Source of the DNA: an uncultured Bacteroidales bacterium
GTDB lineage: Bacteria; Bacteroidota; Bacteroidia; Bacteroidales; UBA3824
Reading direction: 5' to 3'
Assembly (NCBI GenBank): GCA_937877455.1
Contig: CALFIU010000054.1
Location: forward strand, 17,066-81,065
Length of the DNA: 64,000 bases
Shown: piece after piece, positions 23,664 to 32,128 of the stretch
Numbering within the stretch: position 1 is the first letter of the stretch
How the letters are laid out: every line of letters begins with the position of its first letter
Notes under the pieces: generated by a model
What the model was told of the DNA's origin: nothing
Database searches by the model: none
The model's input: only the letters and a program-made list of their open reading frames with translations
Program-made: the position numbers and the translations under genes

Positions 23664-23715
23664 TTGAAGGTGAAATTTTAAACTATGTTTTGAATTTTTA
23701 TTAGTTTTTGATATG

Positions 23716-23753
23716 AAAACAAAAGGCTGTCAAAATAAATTGGCAGCCTTTTG
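23716..23753. terminator. bidirectional terminator
   Basis: AAAAGGCTGTCAA and TTGGCAGCCTTTT pair (one G-T) around AATAAA. It lies between the convergent Lys/Glu-rich gene and the C1 peptidase gene and can serve both. Confidence 0.88.
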
Positions 23754-23758
23754 TTTAT

Positions 23759-24946
23759 TTAAATACCGAGTTTTTTGCGTATATCTTTGGGTATTGCATC
23801 TTTATGCACCATAAAATCCATTGTTTTATAAGCAGCAAAAGCTTTGGAGATATACCATGTTCCTTTGTATTTGTTGTTTGTTCCCCAAGAATTTTTTACC
23901 ATGTAATATTCTTTGCCATTTTGGTCTTTCGCTATGCCGTATATAAGCATGCCGTGGTCGTCGGTGGTTTCCCAATTGTCGTAGGCCTTTTGACGCATTT
24001 CTTGGGTGGGCGTTATTTCTGGAAGTGGTTTCTCTGTTAGTTTATTTTTCTTTTCACCGAGCGTTAATCCTGTCCAACGTGCTTGATCTGTTCCTGTTAA
24101 TTCTGCACCTTTGTCTGCATCAGGAAAAACACCAATGCCATCGCGCGTAAATCCTGTTTCGCTTACGTCAGCACCCCAAGCCACTGTGTAGCCGTTGTTA
24201 ATGGCGTTGTCGATTATGCGCATCATTTCGTCCATTGGAACGTTGTAAGGCGCGTCCCAACGCCAATTGTCTTGTACTTCGAGTACAAAAGGTTTGTAAA
24301 ATTCGTGGTGTGTGTAAGATGTTATGCTTACATAGTCGTCAATGTTGATAGGAAGGCTTTCTGCAAAACTTTTTGGTGTGTATTCTTTGCCTTTATAGGT
24401 AAATTTTTCGGGAATTTGTCCGAGGTAACTATCGTAAATGGCTTTTACAGCTACTTTCCAGTTGGGAGATAGTTTTTTGCTTTCGCTTTTGGCAATGGCG
24501 TTAACTATTCCTTCAGCGGCTTTATCGAGTTCGGTGTTATTTGGCAAACTATCGCCATATACAGTACCCATTGTAGGCATTGCTTCTTGTGGTATTATTC
24601 CGTAATGTTTCCAACAATATGCAACATCGTATGCACTTCCTCCTGGAGAGAATGATACATCACCATGCATTCTTACAGATTTTTCGGCACGGTCTTGCAT
24701 GGTGTGGTGTACTACAAATGCTTCCGAAAAATCGTATTCGCCTTTGCCAAGTCGTAAAAGTTCTGATTCAAAGAAACTTAATGTTGAAAAACACCAACAT
24801 GTGCCGCTACGGTGTTGGTTTTTTACTGATGTTATGGGTAGCGACTTAATGGTTGTAAATTTAAATCCTTCGTCGTTGGAGTTTTGTGCAGAAGTGTTAA
24901 CTGCTAATGCACAAGCTATTGCTACTATTAGTGTTTTTTTTGTCAT
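23759..24946 (-). CDS. secreted C1-family cysteine peptidase (aminopeptidase C/bleomycin hydrolase type)
   Basis: This is a 395-residue papain-fold peptidase with a signal peptide ending at Ala20 (NTSA|QNSN). The active site is Gln44, Cys50 (RSGTCWCFS), His331 (DDHGMLIYG) and Asn352 (VKNSWG), all present. The sequence ends in the hydrophobic-basic tail of the PepC/bleomycin hydrolase group (DIRKKLGI), where the C terminus reaches into the active site and gives aminopeptidase activity. Unlike cytoplasmic PepC it should be exported to the periplasm. It is monocistronic. Confidence 0.92.
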   Translation of the reverse strand: MTKKTLIVAIACALAVNTSAQNSNDEGFKFTTIKSLPITSVKNQHRSGTCWCFSTLSFFESELLRLGKGEYDFSEAFVVHHTMQDRAEKSVRMHGDVSFSPGGSAYDVAYCWKHYGIIPQEAMPTMGTVYGDSLPNNTELDKAAEGIVNAIAKSESKKLSPNWKVAVKAIYDSYLGQIPEKFTYKGKEYTPKSFAESLPINIDDYVSITSYTHHEFYKPFVLEVQDNWRWDAPYNVPMDEMMRIIDNAINNGYTVAWGADVSETGFTRDGIGVFPDADKGAELTGTDQARWTGLTLGEKKNKLTEKPLPEITPTQEMRQKAYDNWETTDDHGMLIYGIAKDQNGKEYYMVKNSWGTNNKYKGTWYISKAFAAYKTMDFMVHKDAIPKDIRKKLGI

Positions 24947-25045
24947 GATTTTTTATTTTTTGTAAAAACGCGGTAAAGGTATAAAATTATGGCAAAAACT
25001 CTAATAGAAAAACTTTGTGTTTATGGTTCTTGTTTATTATTTTTA

Positions 25046-25100
25046 GAAATAATAATACCCATCTTGATTCAATTGTAAACCATGATGGGCATTATTATTA
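25046..25100 (-). terminator. terminator after fabG
   Basis: AATAATACCCATC and GATGGGCATTATT form a long stem with a 20-base loop, about 20 bases after the fabG stop on the minus strand. The flanks are AT-rich with short T runs. Confidence 0.75.
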
Positions 25101-25119
25101 ATTATAAGGTGTAGATTAA

Positions 25120-25848
25120 TTAACCTTTAAGTCCGCCAGTTATAGCAATAACCTCGCCAGTGATGTATGCGGCATCGTCGGAGGCGAGAAAAGCTGCTAA
25201 CGCTGCCACTTCTTCTGGTTCTCCAAAACGTCCAAGAGCTATTCCTTTTTTAAGTTCTTCTTCGTTGAGGGCATTGGTCATGTCTGTTTTTATAAATCCG
25301 GGTGCAATGGCATTTACGGTTATGTTTTTGCCACCAACTTCTTTTGAAAGAGCCTTTGTAGCGGCTATAATTGCACCTTTGGCTGCAGAATAGTTGCATT
25401 GACCAGGCAAACCAATTATTCCAGATACAGATGCCATATTGATTACGCGTCCATGTTTTTTGCGAATCATCTTTTTGATAACCAATCTTGTAACGTTAAA
25501 AAAACCATCAAGCGATGTGCTTAACACTTTGTGCCAAGCTTGCGGTTCCATCATTGGTAATAGCGAATCGGCTGTTACACCAGCGTTGTTTACAAGTACA
25601 TCAATATATGAATCTTTATTGTCGTTTTGCCATTTTTCTATGGCTGCGGCAGTTTCTTCTATGTTGGCAACGTCAAACTTTATGATTTCGCCTTCTGTGC
25701 CAGCCGCTTTTGTCATTTCAAGTGTTTCTATAGCTTTTGCCTCGTTTGATACGTAGTTGATAAGAACGTGATAGCCCTGAGAGGCAAGTTTTACGCAGAT
25801 TGCGCGACCTATACCGCGACTTCCGCCTGTTACTAATGCGTATTTCAT
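25120..25848 (-). CDS. fabG: 3-oxoacyl-ACP reductase
   Basis: This 242-residue short-chain dehydrogenase has the nucleotide loop TGGSRGIGR (7-15), NNAG (87-90) and the catalytic Ser140, Tyr153, Lys157 at the spacing found in FabG. It reduces 3-ketoacyl-ACP with NADPH in fatty acid synthesis. A role in the aryl-polyene-type pathway encoded at 56-59 kb is possible, since that operon has no ketoreductase. Its ATG is 21 bases from the ftsX stop, so it is cotranscribed with ftsX. Confidence 0.88.
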   Translation of the reverse strand: MKYALVTGGSRGIGRAICVKLASQGYHVLINYVSNEAKAIETLEMTKAAGTEGEIIKFDVANIEETAAAIEKWQNDNKDSYIDVLVNNAGVTADSLLPMMEPQAWHKVLSTSLDGFFNVTRLVIKKMIRKKHGRVINMASVSGIIGLPGQCNYSAAKGAIIAATKALSKEVGGKNITVNAIAPGFIKTDMTNALNEEELKKGIALGRFGEPEEVAALAAFLASDDAAYITGEVIAITGGLKG

Positions 25849-25869
25849 GGGTTTTATGTTTTTTTTTTG

Positions 25870-26760
25870 TTAAAAATATAATTCGTCTTCGTCGGCGTTT
25901 ATATACTTTCTAACGGTAAAAAATGCTGATATGCAAGTTACCGATATTCCTAACAATGTCATTACCAAAATGGTTGGTGTTAGTGCCGCTATTTGGAATA
26001 CTCCTGCTATTATTTTTTCTAACATTGATACTGTAATACTTAAACCTATAAGTGATAACATTACTGCTATTAGGCTCTGTATTAATGTTTTCTTTATGTA
26101 AGGTTTTGATACAGTCCAATTGGTTGCCCCAATCATTTTTGCAGTACGTATGTCAAAACGTTTGGCAGCCATTTGCACTTTTACGGTACTTACTATAAGA
26201 ATTATTGTTATAATAAGTAGTATTATGGTAAGTATGAGTACAATGGTGGCAATTTTTGTTATTACAGTGGTGGCATTATTCCAAACGTTTTTGGGATAAA
26301 AAACTTCGTCAACTGTTTTATGTTGTTTGAGCTGTTTTTCTATAGAGTTGATGGAATCGATGTTGGAATATTCGTCCGAAAGCTTTACCTCAATTTGCGA
26401 ATAAAGTGGATTTTTGCCAAGAATTTCTACAAAATCTTCTCCGAGTTCTTCTTTTAGTTCGTCGGCGGCTTGGTCTTTGGTTATGTATTTGGTTTCGCGT
26501 ACAAAGTCTGATGCATCGAGTATTTTTTTGAAGTTTTCTACTTCAGCATGGCTTCTTTTGTCGTTGAGAGTGATGGTTAGTTTTATGTTAGACCTAAACA
26601 TGTCGGTAATGTGTTGCGTGTTGAATAGCAACATCATAAATATACCAGCTAAATAAAGCACCAATGCAATACAAAGTGTAGATGAAAAATACGATAACAG
26701 CATTTTTCTACGGTATCGTTTGCTTGTGGTGTTGTGGTTTGTTTTTCCTGTTTCTTCCAT
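25870..26760 (-). CDS. ftsX: cell division ABC transporter subunit FtsX
   Basis: The 296 residues have a cytoplasmic N-terminal tail (1-25), TM1 (about 27-49) and an extracytoplasmic domain (50-170) with the family segment QHITDMFRSNIKLTITLND. Three more TM helices follow (about 175-200, 225-250, 262-285). FtsX pairs with the ATPase FtsE and activates peptidoglycan hydrolases at the septum. ftsE is not adjacent. In many Bacteroidetes ftsX is followed by DUF3098, uppP, truB and queA; here it is followed by fabG and those genes lie elsewhere in the window. Confidence 0.92.
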   Translation of the reverse strand: MEETGKTNHNTTSKRYRRKMLLSYFSSTLCIALVLYLAGIFMMLLFNTQHITDMFRSNIKLTITLNDKRSHAEVENFKKILDASDFVRETKYITKDQAADELKEELGEDFVEILGKNPLYSQIEVKLSDEYSNIDSINSIEKQLKQHKTVDEVFYPKNVWNNATTVITKIATIVLILTIILLIITIILIVSTVKVQMAAKRFDIRTAKMIGATNWTVSKPYIKKTLIQSLIAVMLSLIGLSITVSMLEKIIAGVFQIAALTPTILVMTLLGISVTCISAFFTVRKYINADEDELYF

Positions 26761-26860
26761 TATTTGATTATTTCGCGTTAAAAAAACATCGCAAAGGTAG
26801 GAAAATAATTAAAATTTAAAAAAATAAACACCTTTATATTTATTCTCTTGGTTTTATTGT

Positions 26861-26868
26861 TAATTTTG
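26861..26868 (+). promoter_or_regulatory. -7 box upstream of gmd
   Basis: TAATTTTG matches TAnnTTTG, 34 bases before the gmd ATG. No good -33 TTTG is present at the expected spacing. Confidence 0.5.
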
Positions 26869-26902
26869 CAACGTATTATTTTAATTATTCTAAGCATTTA
26901 AT

Positions 26903-28033
26903 ATGAAGACAGCATTAATAACTGGTATAACAGGTCAAGATGGTGCCTATTTGGCAGAATTCTTAATAAAAAAAGGTTATAAAGTACATGGTATAAAACG
27001 TCGTTCGTCGCTTTTTAACACCGAACGTATCGACCATATTTATCAAGACCCACATATCGAGAATAGAAATTTTGAATTACATTATGGTGATCTTACCGAT
27101 TCCACCAATCTTATCCGCATTGTGCAAGAGGTTCAACCAGACGAAATATACAATCTTGCAGCAATGAGCCATGTTTATGTAAGTTTTGATACTCCAGAAT
27201 ACACTGCCAATGCCGACGGTTTAGGTACTTTGAGATTACTTGAAGCCATTCGCATACTTGGTATGGCGAAAAAAACTCGTATTTATCAAGCTTCTACATC
27301 AGAACTTTATGGAAAAGTGCAGGCAGTGCCGCAAAACGAAACCACTCCTTTTTATCCGCGTAGTCCGTATGCTGTTGCTAAACTTTATGCCTATTGGATA
27401 ATGGTTAATTATAGAGAAGCATACGGTATGTTTGCAAGCAATGGAATACTTTTTAATCACGAATCACCACAAAGGGGAGAAACTTTTGTTACAAGAAAAA
27501 TAACACGTGCTGTTGCTCGCATTGCCTTGGGTATGCAAAAAGAACTTTATCTTGGTAATTTGTCGGCAAAACGCGACTGGGGACATGCTAAAGATTATAT
27601 ACAAGCAATGTGGCTTATATTGCAACATTCAAAACCAGATGATTTTGTTATTGCTACTGGCATAACAACAGAGGTAAGAGAGTTTGTTCGCATGGCATTT
27701 GCCGAAACTGGTGTAACGCTTGTGTTTAAGGGGAGTGGTGTTGATGAAGTTGGTATTGTGGATAGTGTAAGTAGCGATTCTAAATATCGTGATATTAATA
27801 AATTTGTAAAAGCTGGAGATGTTGTTGTAAAGGTTGACCCACGTTATTTTCGTCCAACAGAAGTTGACTTACTTATTGGTGATAGCACTAAGGCTCGTAA
27901 TTTACTTGGTTGGAAACCAGAATACGATTTACCAAAACTTGTTGCTGAAATGGTAAATTCAGACCTTAAACTTATGAAAAAAGATCGTTATCTCCGTGAT
28001 GGAGGTTTTCACATCCTCAATTATTTTGAATAA
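26903..28033 (+). CDS. gmd: GDP-mannose 4,6-dehydratase
   Basis: Converts GDP-D-mannose to GDP-4-keto-6-deoxy-mannose, the first step to GDP-L-fucose. This 376-residue extended SDR has the NADP loop GITGQDGAYLAEFL (8-21) and catalytic residues Thr132, Glu134, Tyr156 and Lys160 in STSELYG and SPYAVAK. The fcl gene follows after 6 bases, the standard pair for fucose in capsule, O-antigen or protein glycans. Confidence 0.97.
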   Translation: MKTALITGITGQDGAYLAEFLIKKGYKVHGIKRRSSLFNTERIDHIYQDPHIENRNFELHYGDLTDSTNLIRIVQEVQPDEIYNLAAMSHVYVSFDTPEYTANADGLGTLRLLEAIRILGMAKKTRIYQASTSELYGKVQAVPQNETTPFYPRSPYAVAKLYAYWIMVNYREAYGMFASNGILFNHESPQRGETFVTRKITRAVARIALGMQKELYLGNLSAKRDWGHAKDYIQAMWLILQHSKPDDFVIATGITTEVREFVRMAFAETGVTLVFKGSGVDEVGIVDSVSSDSKYRDINKFVKAGDVVVKVDPRYFRPTEVDLLIGDSTKARNLLGWKPEYDLPKLVAEMVNSDLKLMKKDRYLRDGGFHILNYFE

Positions 28034-28039
28034 AAAAAA

Positions 28040-29155
28040 ATGAACAAAGATAGCAAAATATACGTTGCAGGAAATCGTGGACTTGTTGGTAGTGCAATAA
28101 CAGAGTCTCTTAGAAGACACGGATACAATAATCTTGTGTTTACGCCACATGCACAGTATGATTTAATCGACTCTAAAACTGTGGAAGATTTCTTTAAAAA
28201 AGAACGTCCCGAATATGTTTTCCAGTCGGCGGCTCACGTAGGTGGTATTATAGCCAATCTTACATATAGAGCTGATTTTATATATCAAAACTTGATGATA
28301 GAAAGCAACATAATACACAACGCTTATAAATATGGTGCAAAAAAATTGCTTTTTCTCGGTAGTAGTTGTATATATCCAAAAAATCCGCCACAACCAATGA
28401 CGGAAGACGTGTTGCTTACTTCGGAACTTGAATACACCAACGAACCATACGCTATATCAAAAATTGCGGGCATAAAACTTTGTGAAAGTTATAATCTCCA
28501 ATACGGAACCAACTTTATTTCGGTTATGCCAACAAATCTTTATGGTAATAACGATAACTACAACCTCGAAACTTCACATGTGTTGCCTGCTATGATTCGT
28601 AAGTTTCATCTTGCCAAGTGCTTAGAAAACAAAGATGAGCAGGCGATAGCAGAAGATTTCAATAAACATCCTATTGAAGGTGTTTCTGGTAAAAGTAATC
28701 TAAATAAAATGCTTGCTCTAATGGATAAATATGGAGTTAGGCAAAAAGATGGACAAGTTATTGTGGAGTTGTGGGGCGATGGGTCGCCACGTAGAGAATT
28801 TCTACATTCGCAAGATCTCGCTGATGCATGTGTATTCCTTATGGAAAATGTTGATTTTAAGGATATTATGAAAGAGCAATTTGGCGTGTCTGATTACGAA
28901 ATACCATACACCAAGACAGAAATTCGCAATACACATATCAACATTGGTACTGGTAAAGATTTGACAATAAAAGAACTTGCCGACATGGTAAAACAAGTGG
29001 TTGGTTTTTGTGGTTGTATTGTTTGGAACTCTGACAAACCAAATGGAACACCGCAGAAACTTTTGAATGTATCTAAACTTCAAAAACTCGGTTGGAAATA
29101 TTCTATTGAACTTTCCAACGGAATAAAACTTGCTTATGAAAACTATTTAGGTTGA
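28040..29155 (+). CDS. fcl: GDP-L-fucose synthase
   Basis: Epimerises and reduces the Gmd product to GDP-L-fucose. The NADP loop GNRGLVGSA is at 11-19, and the catalytic Ser108/109, Tyr137 and Lys141 (SSCIYP, EPYAISK) are present. At 371 residues it is about 50 longer than the E. coli enzyme. The extra length sits around residues 195-240 (between FHLAKCLEN and VELWGDGSPRREF), the form seen in Bacteroides. It is the last gene of the gmd-fcl unit; a terminator follows at 29179. Confidence 0.96.
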   Translation: MNKDSKIYVAGNRGLVGSAITESLRRHGYNNLVFTPHAQYDLIDSKTVEDFFKKERPEYVFQSAAHVGGIIANLTYRADFIYQNLMIESNIIHNAYKYGAKKLLFLGSSCIYPKNPPQPMTEDVLLTSELEYTNEPYAISKIAGIKLCESYNLQYGTNFISVMPTNLYGNNDNYNLETSHVLPAMIRKFHLAKCLENKDEQAIAEDFNKHPIEGVSGKSNLNKMLALMDKYGVRQKDGQVIVELWGDGSPRREFLHSQDLADACVFLMENVDFKDIMKEQFGVSDYEIPYTKTEIRNTHINIGTGKDLTIKELADMVKQVVGFCGCIVWNSDKPNGTPQKLLNVSKLQKLGWKYSIELSNGIKLAYENYLG

Positions 29156-29178
29156 TAATGCAATTTTTATTAAACAAC

Positions 29179-29222
29179 GAAAAACACGAAAAACTCAAAA
29201 TGATAGTTTTTCGTGTTTTTTT
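29179..29222 (+). terminator. gmd-fcl terminator
   Basis: AACACGAAAAACT and AGTTTTTCGTGTT form a 13-bp stem with a 9-base loop and a T tract after it. It lies between the convergent fcl and aroB genes. Confidence 0.9.
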
Positions 29223-29227
29223 GTTTT

Positions 29228-30277
29228 TTAGTTGTTAATTTGGTTATAAAACGATAAAGCTTGAAAAACTTCTTGTTTGTCGCATACGCAATTGATTTCA
29301 AAATCTCCCAAATCGCGAAGTAACGAGAAATTAATGTTGCCACCGCTATTTTTTTTGTCGTGGGTCATTAGATTGTAAAGATTTTCGTAAATTGTAGGTT
29401 TAAATTGAAATGGCTTAAACAATGTGTTGATATAACCAGTAATATCAAGCATTTTTAATGCAGGAAAGTTGAGGTATTTGTTGCTCAAAAACAATTCGCA
29501 AATCATGCCCGCCGCAACAGCCTCACCATGGAGAAGTGGGTTGGGTGTGTCAAACGAATAACTTTCTATCGCATGACCAATGGTGTGCCCAAAATTTAGC
29601 ATTTTTCTAATATTTTTTTCTGTAGGGTCTTTCTCCGTAAAATAGTTTTTTATTTTTATGGATGTTTCCACAAGGTTTGATAGTAGTTGCCAATCGGGTT
29701 TTTGAGGGTTAAACTCCTTTATTTCATTAAAATGCTCTGGTACAAGAATAAGTGCGTGTTTTATCATTTCGGCCATGCCAGATACAAGTTGGTTTTCGGG
29801 TAGTGTTTTTAGAAATTGGGTGGAAACTATTACTTTATTTGGATTTCTAAAAAGTCCAATTTCGTTTTTTAGGTTATTGAAATCCACGGCCAATTTGCCA
29901 CCGCACGAAGCATCTACTTGGCTAAGCAGTGTTGTTGGTACGTTAATAAAGTCTATTCCGCGTTTGAAAAGTGATGCTGCCAAACCACCCATATCGCCAA
30001 TAACACCGCCGCCAAGGTTGATAAATAGCGATTTGCGATCACCGCCCGATAATGCCATTTGTGTCCAAATATTTTGCATTGTGGCTATATTTTTATGTTG
30101 CTCACCACTTTTTATTTCAATAACAACTGCGTTTTCAAGGCACGGCAGTTGAGGTAAACAATGTTGACGTGTGTTTTCGTCGGTAAGTACAAAAACAGTG
30201 CTTTGATATATTTTTATTTCCTGTGCCAAAGCCTCGTTGGCATTTTGACAGCAGATTACGTTTTGCGGTAATTCCAT
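29228..30277 (-). CDS. aroB: 3-dehydroquinate synthase
   Basis: AroB cyclises DAHP to 3-dehydroquinate in the shikimate pathway using NAD+ and Zn2+. The 349-residue protein shows GGGVIGDMGGLAASLFKRG (NAD loop), the FINVPTTLLSQVDASCGGK segment and zinc ligands in MLNFGHTIGHAIE and LLHGEAVAAGM. The length and the motif set are standard. It is monocistronic, transcribed away from the zinc-ribbon gene at 30369. Confidence 0.96.
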   Translation of the reverse strand: MELPQNVICCQNANEALAQEIKIYQSTVFVLTDENTRQHCLPQLPCLENAVVIEIKSGEQHKNIATMQNIWTQMALSGGDRKSLFINLGGGVIGDMGGLAASLFKRGIDFINVPTTLLSQVDASCGGKLAVDFNNLKNEIGLFRNPNKVIVSTQFLKTLPENQLVSGMAEMIKHALILVPEHFNEIKEFNPQKPDWQLLSNLVETSIKIKNYFTEKDPTEKNIRKMLNFGHTIGHAIESYSFDTPNPLLHGEAVAAGMICELFLSNKYLNFPALKMLDITGYINTLFKPFQFKPTIYENLYNLMTHDKKNSGGNINFSLLRDLGDFEINCVCDKQEVFQALSFYNQINN

Positions 30278-30319
30278 TATAAAAAAACATTAAAATTGCG
30301 GTTTCAAAGATACAAAATA

Positions 30320-30350
30320 CTTGCAAAGAGAAAACATATTTTTATCTTTG
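30320..30350 (+). promoter_or_regulatory. promoter of the zinc-ribbon protein gene
   Basis: CTTG at 30320-30323 (one mismatch to TTTG), a 19-base spacer and TATCTTTG at 30343-30350. The minus-strand TATCTTTG at 30305-30312 is a candidate -7 box for aroB, so the two promoters lie back to back. Confidence 0.6.
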
Positions 30351-30368
30351 TATCGAAAAAAATATAAA

Positions 30369-31148
30369 ATGTCCGAAACTAAGATATATTCTATATGTCC
30401 ACAATGTGGTAGTTATGTTGATATTAGCACAACGCATTCTAATGAACAACATCATTGGTCGGATGGAAGTACGCAAAAACAATTTTTTTGCGATGATGAA
30501 GAACATATTATTAAGTGTGGCTTTTGTTTCTCTGTTTTTTGGCGCGAAGATACCCAAGTAGTTGAAAAAACTCCGCAAGACGTTCGGATTATAAAAAATT
30601 GGAATATAGGCAATTTTGTAGAAAAACAAACATTTAAAGGTTTCGTTAAACAAATGGTATCTAATATTCAGTTTTATAGAGAATTAATAGCTAAAGGTTT
30701 TGCGAATACTTTTGAACGTGATTTGTATTTAAACGTTAAGATTGTTAGGACAGTAAACGATTTTAGACGGCCTTACAGCGCAAATCGAAAAAGTAGTGGA
30801 TTGTCTATTTTGGATAGTGGTTTTTCGTTGAAACGGTTGGGTAATATTATATCGTTGGAAGAAAAATATCAACGTTATCGCGCTGTTAAGTATCATAGTC
30901 TTCAACACATAAAAGATATTATTGCAGGGCATGATTTTTTGTTTGAGGCAGAGTGCGAACGTGAAACTCATAATTTTAAAAAGGCTATTTCACTTTTAAA
31001 AGAGTTTAAATTTTCAGAACCAAGCGAAGTTGACGAACTTTGCTATGGTACACAAAGCATACTTTATGGTAACGAGAATTGTAGGGCTATGTCCGAAAAA
31101 CTTATGAGAAAATGCAAAATTAAGTCCTCAAGGATTTTTGAAATTTAA
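30369..31148 (+). CDS. zinc-ribbon protein of unknown function
   Basis: The ATG at 30369 follows the promoter by 18 bases and gives 259 residues. The N terminus looks like a zinc ribbon: Cys10-x-x-Cys13 and Cys50-x-x-Cys53, with an extra Cys41 and several His between. The rest is a charged, probably helical region (residues 75-259) with no hydrophobic segment. It has a possible repeat-like C-terminal part (FLFEAECERETHNFKKAIS) that recalls TPR helices. It should be cytoplasmic. I do not recognise a family. Confidence 0.65.
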   Translation: MSETKIYSICPQCGSYVDISTTHSNEQHHWSDGSTQKQFFCDDEEHIIKCGFCFSVFWREDTQVVEKTPQDVRIIKNWNIGNFVEKQTFKGFVKQMVSNIQFYRELIAKGFANTFERDLYLNVKIVRTVNDFRRPYSANRKSSGLSILDSGFSLKRLGNIISLEEKYQRYRAVKYHSLQHIKDIIAGHDFLFEAECERETHNFKKAISLLKEFKFSEPSEVDELCYGTQSILYGNENCRAMSEKLMRKCKIKSSRIFEI

Positions 31149-31224
31149 TTGTAGTTTCAAATAAGTTGTAATAAAATCTCTTACAAAACTTTTTGCATAA
31201 TATATTAAAATGTAAAAAAAATGT

Positions 31225-31232
31225 TATTTTTG
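31225..31232 (+). promoter_or_regulatory. -7 box upstream of the overlapping operon
   Basis: TATTTTTG matches TAnnTTTG and lies 22 bases before the first ATG of the 31254-34687 operon. A TTTG exists upstream (31192) but at 29 bases, outside the usual spacing. Confidence 0.45.
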
Positions 31233-31253
31233 GGGCAAAAAAAATAAAATAAG

Positions 31254-31718
31254 ATGACGATAGAAAACTCTCCCGAAAGCGTAAATAGGACGTTTGCGGT
31301 GTATGTAATTACATTAGTGTTAGTTGTTGGGTTTCTTATATACTCAAAATTGGAACCTTCGTGGGCAAAAACACTTTATATTATATCAGGTATTTTGGCA
31401 GTAACACATATTGTGATGCTGTTGGCAGATTTGTCGTATTTTTATTGGAACGATGGTAAACCCAATGTTTTGATACGTTTCTTTAAAATTTACCCATTTG
31501 GGCGCAAACATTTACAAACCGAAATTGACAAAAAATGGTTTAAATCTTACAAAATTGAAAGTAAGATGCTTGGTTTGCAAAAAGTGTTGACAATTTATTT
31601 GAAAAAAAACGATGGCAAAGGCAATCCAATATCTTTTAATTTCAGTATTGGGCTACTTGGAAAAGAAAAAATATCTGCTTTGAAAGGTCAACTTGATAAA
31701 CTTATCAACGTTAAATGA
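31254..31718 (+). CDS. two-TM membrane protein, unknown, first gene of overlapping operon
   Basis: 154 residues: a short cytoplasmic start, two membrane helices (about 17-34 and 38-60), and a basic soluble domain of about 85 residues with alternating beta-like strands (KSYKIESKMLGLQKVLTIYL, PISFNFSIGLLG). This layout resembles small bacterial PH-like membrane proteins, but I cannot assign it. Its TGA overlaps the next ATG by 4 bases (ATGA at 31715). Confidence 0.6.
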   Translation: MTIENSPESVNRTFAVYVITLVLVVGFLIYSKLEPSWAKTLYIISGILAVTHIVMLLADLSYFYWNDGKPNVLIRFFKIYPFGRKHLQTEIDKKWFKSYKIESKMLGLQKVLTIYLKKNDGKGNPISFNFSIGLLGKEKISALKGQLDKLINVK

Positions 31719-32128
31719 AAAAAATATTAATCATATTGTCGTTGATTTTGGTTACCGTTAAAGCAAATGCTGCTTTTGATAATGACCCTTTCGACGATTT
31801 GCAATATGTAGAAAATCGTATAGAAAAAGCCTGTAAACGGTCAAATAATAGTTTAGAAAACGTTGTGTTGCAGGGGTTAGAAGTTGAGTATTGTAAAAAA
31901 AGTCAAATAAATGGTGGTGTGCCAGGGAGAATGTCAACTTTTTGGTTTACTGCAATAATATCAGGCATTGGCACATATACACTTTATGGTGCAGGGGCTG
32001 GTCCAGTGGCTTGCGGAATTATATATGTATGCACTGATGGCGACCGTGAAATTACCAAAAAAGCAGTGTTTGGCTGTTTGACTGGTGCAGCGGTAGGTGG
32101 TTTGGTTAAATGGTTGAGCGTGCAATAG
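31715..32128 (+). CDS. small secreted/membrane protein with DPFDD motif, unknown
   Basis: 137 residues with a signal peptide (1-19, ending ANA). The mature start is AFDNDPFDD, followed by a Cys-containing helical stretch (RIEKACKRSNN, EVEYCKKS) and a Gly-rich hydrophobic C-terminal half (ISGIGTYTLYGAGAGPVACG, then GCLTGAAVGGLVKW). Four cysteines suggest disulfides outside the cytoplasm. The DPFDD motif right after the signal peptide recurs in the small protein at 48608-48871. It overlaps the next gene by 19 bases. Confidence 0.6.
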   Translation: MKKILIILSLILVTVKANAAFDNDPFDDLQYVENRIEKACKRSNNSLENVVLQGLEVEYCKKSQINGGVPGRMSTFWFTAIISGIGTYTLYGAGAGPVACGIIYVCTDGDREITKKAVFGCLTGAAVGGLVKWLSVQ

